Of a stretch of DNA of 64,000 nt, positions 59,995 to 64,000 are shown one piece after another. The translations under genes and the position numbers were made by a program. Below the pieces are notes generated by a model. That model searched no databases and was not told where the DNA came from. It was given only the letters and a program-made list of their open reading frames with translations. Every line of letters starts with the position of its first letter. The first letter of the stretch is position 1. This stretch comes from Alteromonas sp. BL110 (GTDB taxonomy: Bacteria > Pseudomonadota > Gammaproteobacteria > Enterobacterales > Alteromonadaceae), in the NCBI RefSeq assembly GCF_003443615.1, contig NZ_CP031967.1, positions 3,286,001 through 3,350,000 of the forward strand, given 5' to 3'.

Positions 59995-60434
59995 TTTGCC
60001 AGCTTCCCTTTTATCATTTTGATTATAAAACCTAAGATAGGTACGTGCTCGTAAACCATTTCGCCCAAGTCATAATAATCTTTGTGATAAGTTATAATGT
60101 CGCCGTCAACGCCGAGTTGTGTTGTACCGTCTAAAGTGACCCTTTTTGTACTATTTTTGAGTTCGAGGGTCATCGTCCAATTCACAACGTGAGTCACTTG
60201 GGATTGGCTCTGATTATTTTGTAGCGAGCATTGGAAAACGTCTGCTATGTCGAACTTGCACGTTTCGGCTTGGGTAAGCAGGTTAGAAAAATAGCTTTTA
60301 ACTTCGTCTATACCAGTATGCGTTGTGATGGGGTCGATAAATTTAATATTGCTGGCATAGATGTCTTCCAAGTCATCTGGAGATATCTGACATATATCTG
60401 TGTAAATTTTACAAAAGCGCTTGATGACATCCAT
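59991..60434 (-). CDS. NTF2/SnoaL-like protein
   Basis: A 147-residue protein with the cone-shaped NTF2-like pattern: YTDICQISPDDLEDIYASNIKFIDPITT-like opening, then the HVVNWTMTLELK and GTTQLGVDGDIITYHKDYYD strands. The C-terminus ends in a hydrophobic helix and a basic tail. AAGGAAG precedes the ATG. It heads the minus-strand operon. Such proteins are common first genes of the DUF1365-Cfa clusters; the function is not known. Confidence 0.85.
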   Translation of the reverse strand: MDVIKRFCKIYTDICQISPDDLEDIYASNIKFIDPITTHTGIDEVKSYFSNLLTQAETCKFDIADVFQCSLQNNQSQSQVTHVVNWTMTLELKNSTKRVTLDGTTQLGVDGDIITYHKDYYDLGEMVYEHVPILGFIIKMIKGKLAK

Positions 60435-60573
60435 ACAGCTTCCTTCACATTAAAATATTGAGTACAGGCTAATAATTCAGTCGTGAATTTCTTTTAATCT
60501 TTCAAAGATTTTTCAAATTATTGACTGCAAGTCTCTGATCTAAAATCTGTTAGTATTTTTATACAAAATCTAA

Positions 60574-60601
60574 ATTACATTAATTGCTAAACTTAAGATC
60601 A
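60574..60601 (-). promoter_or_regulatory. Candidate ECF (ChrR-type) promoter of the lipid operon
   Basis: Read on the minus strand, TGATCT (60601-60596) is followed by 16 bases and TGTAAT (60579-60574). It resembles the two plus-strand motifs near 60637 and 61353 at the same spacing. It is about 140 bases upstream of the NTF2-like gene. Confidence 0.5.
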
Positions 60602-60636
60602 TGTTTTTCGGTTTATCTGTGAAAAATTTTCCCATT

Positions 60637-60664
60637 CGATCCTATTTGTACTCAGTCGCGTAAG
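60637..60664 (+). promoter_or_regulatory. Candidate ECF (ChrR-type) promoter of the LON-domain gene
   Basis: CGATCC (60637-60642), 16 bases, then CGTAAG (60659-60664). The pattern is close to the TGATCC..CGTAAG-like elements of Rhodobacter RpoE/ChrR promoters. It lies about 30 bases before the start at 60693. Confidence 0.55.
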
Positions 60665-60692
60665 TATTTTCGTGTTTTCGGAAGTGTCGAGT

Positions 60693-61268
60693 ATGAGTGT
60701 AGAACGTTTTCCCTTATTTCCCTTATCTGCGCACCTTTTGCCTGAGGGCAGAATGGCGTTGCGTATTTTCGAGCCTAGGTATATGCGCATGGTCAAGCAG
60801 GCATGTGCCGAAAATAAAGGCTTTGTGATGTGTATGCTTAATGCGAAGGGTGATAAAACTTCAAATGAACATATCCATAAAATAGGGACATACGCGCAGG
60901 TAATCGACTTCGATATGCTCGATGATGGGTTGCTTGGCATAAAGGTTGCTGGTTCTCATTTAGTTGAGGTAAGTAGCATTGAAGTTGAAAAAGATGGTCT
61001 TCGCACAGGAAGTTGTAAGGTGTTAGAGCCTTGGAAATGCGATTTGGCCCCTCAACAAATAGCGCCTATGGACGAGCGGCTTAAAGAAATATTTGGAAAT
61101 TACGAAGAACTGGCATCGCTATATGAAACACCAAAATTTGATTGCCCCAACTGGGTGTTAAATCGGTGGTTGGAGTTGCTGCCAGTCGATGGCTCACAAA
61201 AGCAGCACTTTCTAGCGCAAAGAGAATGTACTAGTTTAGTAAACTACCTCTCTGCACTAATTGCTTAG
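60693..61268 (+). CDS. LON substrate-binding-domain protein
   Basis: A 191-residue protein made almost only of the N-terminal (substrate-binding) domain of Lon. FPLFPLSAHLLPEGRMALRIFE-type opening and EPRYMRMV are characteristic. There is no ATPase or protease domain. ATG 60693 is used; the earlier start at 60672 would lie inside the proposed promoter's transcribed leader. It lies between the lipid operon and the sigma/ChrR pair, so it probably belongs to the same regulon. The cellular role is unknown. Confidence 0.86.
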   Translation: MSVERFPLFPLSAHLLPEGRMALRIFEPRYMRMVKQACAENKGFVMCMLNAKGDKTSNEHIHKIGTYAQVIDFDMLDDGLLGIKVAGSHLVEVSSIEVEKDGLRTGSCKVLEPWKCDLAPQQIAPMDERLKEIFGNYEELASLYETPKFDCPNWVLNRWLELLPVDGSQKQHFLAQRECTSLVNYLSALIA

Positions 61269-61310
61269 CATTAAGAGTTGCAATTGACATTACAAATTCG
61301 TAATCCAACA

Positions 61311-61335
61311 TTTGCGTTTTTCGCAAACGTTTTAA
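61311..61335 (+). terminator. Weak terminator-like hairpin after the LON-domain gene
   Basis: TTTGCG (61311-61316) pairs with CGCAAA (61322-61327) over TTTTT, followed by CGTTTT. The stem is only 6 bp, so it may be partial. Confidence 0.4.
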
Positions 61336-61352
61336 GCCAGAACGTCGTAGAA

Positions 61353-61380
61353 TGATACAACCAAAACGGAAAAGCGGACG
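61353..61380 (+). promoter_or_regulatory. Candidate ECF (ChrR-type) promoter of the sigma-chrR genes
   Basis: TGATAC (61353-61358), 16 bases, then CGGACG (61375-61380). It is less perfect than the motif at 60637 but has the same spacing. Transcription would begin near 61387. Confidence 0.4.
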
Positions 61381-61386
61381 AATCTT

Positions 61387-61998
61387 ATGTTAGTTGGAAT
61401 TCCTTTGGAACAGAGTAACAGCACAATCAAACCTAAAGAGTGTGCTACTGAAATGTCTGATTACCTTGTAGCGGTTGCTGACGCCAGATGCAAACGTTCC
61501 TTTGCTCGAGTATTTAATTATTTTGCACCTCGCTTACGTTCATATGCTTTAAAGCAAATGGGTAACGAAGCGTTAGCAATGGAGCTAGTGCAAGATACAA
61601 TGTCAAACGTTTGGCAAAAAGCGCATCTTTTCAACGCTGAGAAAGGATCGCCTTCAACGTGGATATTTACCATTGCACGTAATATACGTTTTGATATGTT
61701 ACGTAAATTGCAGAACCGAAAAGAAGATGTTTGTTCTGATGATTTGTGGCCTGTGCTTTGCGAGCAAACAGCGGACGCGAATGAAGCGCCACTTGACGAA
61801 CAGGTCACGTTAGAGCAAATTGGATATTTGTTCGAATCCCTGCCTGTAAAGCAAAAGGCGGTAGTTGAAGCTATCTATATTGATGGCAAATCTCAACAAG
61901 AAGTTGCCGATGAACTTTCCATTCCATTAGGTACAGTAAAGTCGCGTACACGCTTGGCGCTTCAACGATTAAAGGTCATGTTAAACGATAATGATTAG
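61387..61998 (+). CDS. ECF sigma factor of the ChrR-partner group
   Basis: Group IV sigma factor of up to 203 residues. Region 2 includes AFARVFNYFAPRLRS-like sequence (FNYFAPRLRSYALKQMG) and LVQDTMSNVWQKAH; region 4 includes QEVADELSIPLGTVKSRTRLALQRL. It overlaps the chrR-like gene by eight bases, so partner control is near certain. If the motif at 61353 is the promoter, transcription would start at about 61387 and ATG 61453 (MSDYLVAV) would be the more likely start. In Rhodobacter, the corresponding sigma factor responds to singlet oxygen. Confidence 0.9.
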   Translation: MLVGIPLEQSNSTIKPKECATEMSDYLVAVADARCKRSFARVFNYFAPRLRSYALKQMGNEALAMELVQDTMSNVWQKAHLFNAEKGSPSTWIFTIARNIRFDMLRKLQNRKEDVCSDDLWPVLCEQTADANEAPLDEQVTLEQIGYLFESLPVKQKAVVEAIYIDGKSQQEVADELSIPLGTVKSRTRLALQRLKVMLNDND

Positions 61999-62734
61999 GT
62001 TTCATCCCAGTGCCCAGCAACTCAAAGATTTCGTTGAGGGCACTCTGTCACCTGCTATATCTTTGATGGTCTCTGCGCACTGTGATATGTGCCCGAAGTG
62101 CCAGCGATTTGTTGAGATTGAGACAGAAAGCCTAGCCGCACAAATGGTGTCGGCTGTTAGTGAGAATGTGGTTGGTATTTCCGATGCTTCTTTGCAATTT
62201 GGAGATATGTTTTCACAAATTACACAACTCCCCCAAGCACAGAATGGCAGCATTGAGGCTGCTGGTGTTTCTGAATATCGAGAAACTTTTAAAAAGCCTC
62301 GTGTACCATCTAAATCAGAAAAATTAAGCACTATTGAATTGGATGGTAGAACGTTTACTTTGCCTAGAACACTTCACCGATATATCGACAAGACTGGAAA
62401 TTGGTCGAGTTTAGTCGGCAAGCTATGGCAAGCTCCAGTTGATTTAGGTAATCAGGGTGTAGCTAATTTTATATTCATGGGCGGTGGCGGTAGTGTGCCT
62501 GAGCATACTCACCGAGGAACCGAATACACCCTGGTAATTGATGGTGAATTTAGTGATGGACTTAGCCGCTATGATACCGGTGACTTCATTTTCATGGATG
62601 GTGAAAAAACCCATACACCAAAGGCTGAAGGAAAAGACGGTTGCTTAGTATTTAGCATTGTAGATCAGCCATTACACTTTACTTCCGGTTTAGCGAGACT
62701 ATTAAATCCATTTAGCCATCTGTTTTTCCGCTAA
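61991..62734 (+). CDS. chrR: ChrR-family zinc anti-sigma factor with cupin domain
   Basis: Anti-sigma factor of 247 residues. The N-terminal zinc domain has H5, H30, C34 and C37 (HPSAQQ..., AHCDMCPKC), the same spacing as the zinc ligands of Rhodobacter ChrR. A C-terminal cupin domain has PEHTHRGTEYTLV and a later histidine (DGEKTHTPKA), which in ChrR is needed to respond to singlet oxygen. It overlaps the sigma gene. A C-terminal terminator follows. The partner gene phrA/cryptochrome, often nearby, is not seen. Confidence 0.93.
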   Translation: MIRFHPSAQQLKDFVEGTLSPAISLMVSAHCDMCPKCQRFVEIETESLAAQMVSAVSENVVGISDASLQFGDMFSQITQLPQAQNGSIEAAGVSEYRETFKKPRVPSKSEKLSTIELDGRTFTLPRTLHRYIDKTGNWSSLVGKLWQAPVDLGNQGVANFIFMGGGGSVPEHTHRGTEYTLVIDGEFSDGLSRYDTGDFIFMDGEKTHTPKAEGKDGCLVFSIVDQPLHFTSGLARLLNPFSHLFFR

Positions 62735-62787
62735 AGAATAAAACGGTTTCTTACCTCCTTCAATGGTCACAATCGTTGAGAAACAAA

Positions 62788-62812
62788 AAACGCACTTAAG
62801 TGCGTTTCTTTG
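62788..62812. terminator. Bidirectional terminator between chrR and bamD
   Basis: AAACGCAC and GTGCGTTT (62788-62795 with 62800-62807) around TTAA form a stem preceded by an A-run and followed by TCTTTG. Suited to both converging genes. Confidence 0.85.
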
Positions 62813-62863
62813 TTCTAACTATAATTATTCAAAAAAATCGAACGCGCTTTGAAACTGCCTAAA

Positions 62864-63628
62864 CTAGCTAATAAACTCGCTGTCCGGATAGTTTAGCTTA
62901 AGGGTTTTCATTGCGTTGTCTCGTAGTTCTGTTAAACCAAGCTGCTCGTAGCTGGAAACCATAATTTCCAAAGCTTGCTGCACTTGAGTGGTATTCGGGA
63001 AGTGCTCAATAACATAGCGACCACGATTAGCGGCAGCAACATAAGCTTCTCGTCTCATATAAAAGCGTGCAATAGCAATTTCGTACCGCGCTAGGCGATC
63101 TTTGATATGAACCATACGCTGCTTAGCGTCCGCCGCATACTTACTATCTGGGTACTGCTGAATTAAACGACGAAAATCTTCAAACGCTGCACGGGATTTT
63201 GATGGGTCCCTATCCGTACGATCGATGTTCATTAATTCTTGGAACAAGTTGCTGTCCGATTCCATGTTAGTTAAGCCACGCATGTAGTACGCGTAGTCAA
63301 CATCCGAATGATTAGGATTAAGACGGATAAATCTATCGATAGTGGCAAGCGTTTCTTCGTTTTTACCCGACTTGTAGTAGCTGTAAATAAGATCTAGCTG
63401 AACTTGGTGTGACAGTGGACCAAACGGGTAACGGGAATCTAGCGCACTTAACGTTTGAGCCGCAGCGCTAAAGTTACCCACTTCCATGCTCTGCTTTGCT
63501 CTGTCGTACAGTTGCTGTGCACCCATGTTGGCTAAAACGGCTTTCTCTTCTTTATCTGAAGAACTACATCCTGCGACAGATACCATAGCACCCAATAAAA
63601 CGGGAGCCAGTAGACGAAATGATTTCAT
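62864..63628 (-). CDS. bamD: Outer-membrane assembly lipoprotein BamD
   Basis: Lipoprotein of the BAM complex that inserts outer-membrane beta-barrel proteins. A signal peptide ends in the lipobox VAGC with Cys21. The mature part is a row of TPR-like helices, including LYDRAKQSMEVGNFSAA and the long KSRAAFEDFRRLIQQYPDS block. The length of 254 residues is typical. AGGAAAA precedes the ATG. It is divergent from rluD, as in E. coli (bamD/rluD). Confidence 0.96.
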   Translation of the reverse strand: MKSFRLLAPVLLGAMVSVAGCSSSDKEEKAVLANMGAQQLYDRAKQSMEVGNFSAAAQTLSALDSRYPFGPLSHQVQLDLIYSYYKSGKNEETLATIDRFIRLNPNHSDVDYAYYMRGLTNMESDSNLFQELMNIDRTDRDPSKSRAAFEDFRRLIQQYPDSKYAADAKQRMVHIKDRLARYEIAIARFYMRREAYVAAANRGRYVIEHFPNTTQVQQALEIMVSSYEQLGLTELRDNAMKTLKLNYPDSEFIS

Positions 63629-63775
63629 AATAATTCTATTTTCCTGCTAAACAGTTTAATACTTCGCTGTCTAAGCTCATGTGTTAAACAACAACACTTT
63701 AATTGCATTCTAACGTACTAACGACGAGAAAAACCATACAAAAACGTAAACAAGGCAGTGTACAGCGTGAATACT

Positions 63776-63784
63776 TGTTATAAT
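63776..63784 (+). promoter_or_regulatory. Candidate extended -10 promoter of rluD
   Basis: TGTTATAAT, with consensus TATAAT at 63779-63784, lies 29 bases before the rluD start. The TG before the hexamer marks an extended -10 element; no strong -35 was seen. Confidence 0.6.
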
Positions 63785-63813
63785 ACCCTTTTTTAGACGT
63801 AATCAATGGTGTT

Positions 63814-64000
63814 ATGACACAGTCGCCGAACACAATACAATTAGAAGCTTCAACGGAAGCTGCGCATTTTGGTTTACGGTTAGATCAGGTTTTGGCTGAT
63901 TTGTTCCCTGAATATTCTCGTTCTAAGTTAAAAACTTGGATTCAAGAGGGGAATGTTGCGGTAAATGGTGAAGTAATCACCGTTCCAAGACACAAAATGC
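63814..64000 (+). CDS. rluD: 23S rRNA pseudouridine synthase RluD, N-terminal part
   Basis: Only the first 62 codons lie in the window; the gene runs off the right edge. The visible part is an S4-like RNA-binding domain: LRLDQVLADLFPEYSRSKLKTWI and VAVNGE, as in RluD (positions 1911, 1915 and 1917 of 23S rRNA are its targets). It is divergent from bamD, the conserved arrangement. The catalytic domain is not visible, so the exact paralogue rests on position and the S4 sequence. Confidence 0.88.
   Translation, partial: MTQSPNTIQLEASTEAAHFGLRLDQVLADLFPEYSRSKLKTWIQEGNVAVNGEVITVPRHKM

Overview
The window is a 64 kb piece of a gammaproteobacterial chromosome of moderate GC. It most likely comes from a marine member of the Alteromonadales, probably Alteromonas. 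Supporting points are PomAB-type (sodium) flagellar stator genes next to xseB, a ribBX-type riboflavin gene, the nadB | rpoE-rseABC-lepA-lepB-rnc-era block, and the ygfZ | sdhE-ygfX block. The genus is inferred from gene order and protein character, not from a search. I see no rRNA, tRNA, insertion sequence, prophage or CRISPR array.

Layout. 1-6 kb: ribF, ileS, lspA, fkpB, ispH (FAD synthesis, isoleucyl-tRNA, lipoprotein signal peptidase, isoprenoids). 6.4-13 kb: type IV pilus minor-pilin operon pilV-pilW-pilX-pilY1-pilE. 13-16.7 kb: a second, mostly opposite-strand set of pilin-like genes in an order resembling ppdA-ppdB-ygdB-ppdC, plus a lone PilE-like and a FimT-like gene. 17-18.3 kb: nadE-glnB. 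18.4-23.6 kb: slyD, ygfZ, sdhE, ygfX, a MaoC-type hydratase and nadB. 23.8-31.5 kb: sigma-E and its regulators, then lepA, lepB, rnc, era. 31.6-35 kb: pdxH, a TatD-type nuclease, an Smp-type membrane protein and serB. 35-40 kb: a large tandem-PilZ protein, radA and a small PilZ protein. 40-44.4 kb: ettA, an isolated lpxD, glyA. 44.5-50.5 kb: nrdR-ribD-ribE-ribBX-ribH-nusB-thiL-pgpA. 50.7-55.9 kb: xseB-ispA-dxs, and divergently pomA-pomB. 56-62.7 kb: a ChrR/ECF sigma locus with a five-gene lipid-modification operon (NTF2-like, SDR, FAD oxidoreductase, DUF1365, Cfa-like methyltransferase) and a LON-domain protein. 62.8-64 kb: bamD and the start of rluD.

How genes work together. Envelope stress is represented by RpoE with RseA/B/C, LepB and BamD. 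Two isoprenoid blocks (ispH; dxs-ispA) and two NAD genes (nadB, nadE) are present. Riboflavin synthesis (ribD, ribE, ribBX, ribH, ribF) is nearly complete, but the GTP cyclohydrolase II half of RibBX has lost its zinc cysteines, so ribA must lie elsewhere. Surface behaviour is covered by two minor-pilin sets, PilY1, two PilZ (c-di-GMP-binding type) proteins and the PomAB stator.

Most of the window is conserved core genome. The parts most worth following up are: PilY1 with a von Willebrand A domain interrupted by two tandem jelly-roll-like modules; the back-to-back duplicate minor-pilin sets with recurrent EF-hand-like loops; the 841-residue tandem-PilZ protein; the ECF/ChrR locus, where three upstream regions share a motif at identical spacing; and the tight nadE-glnB pairing.
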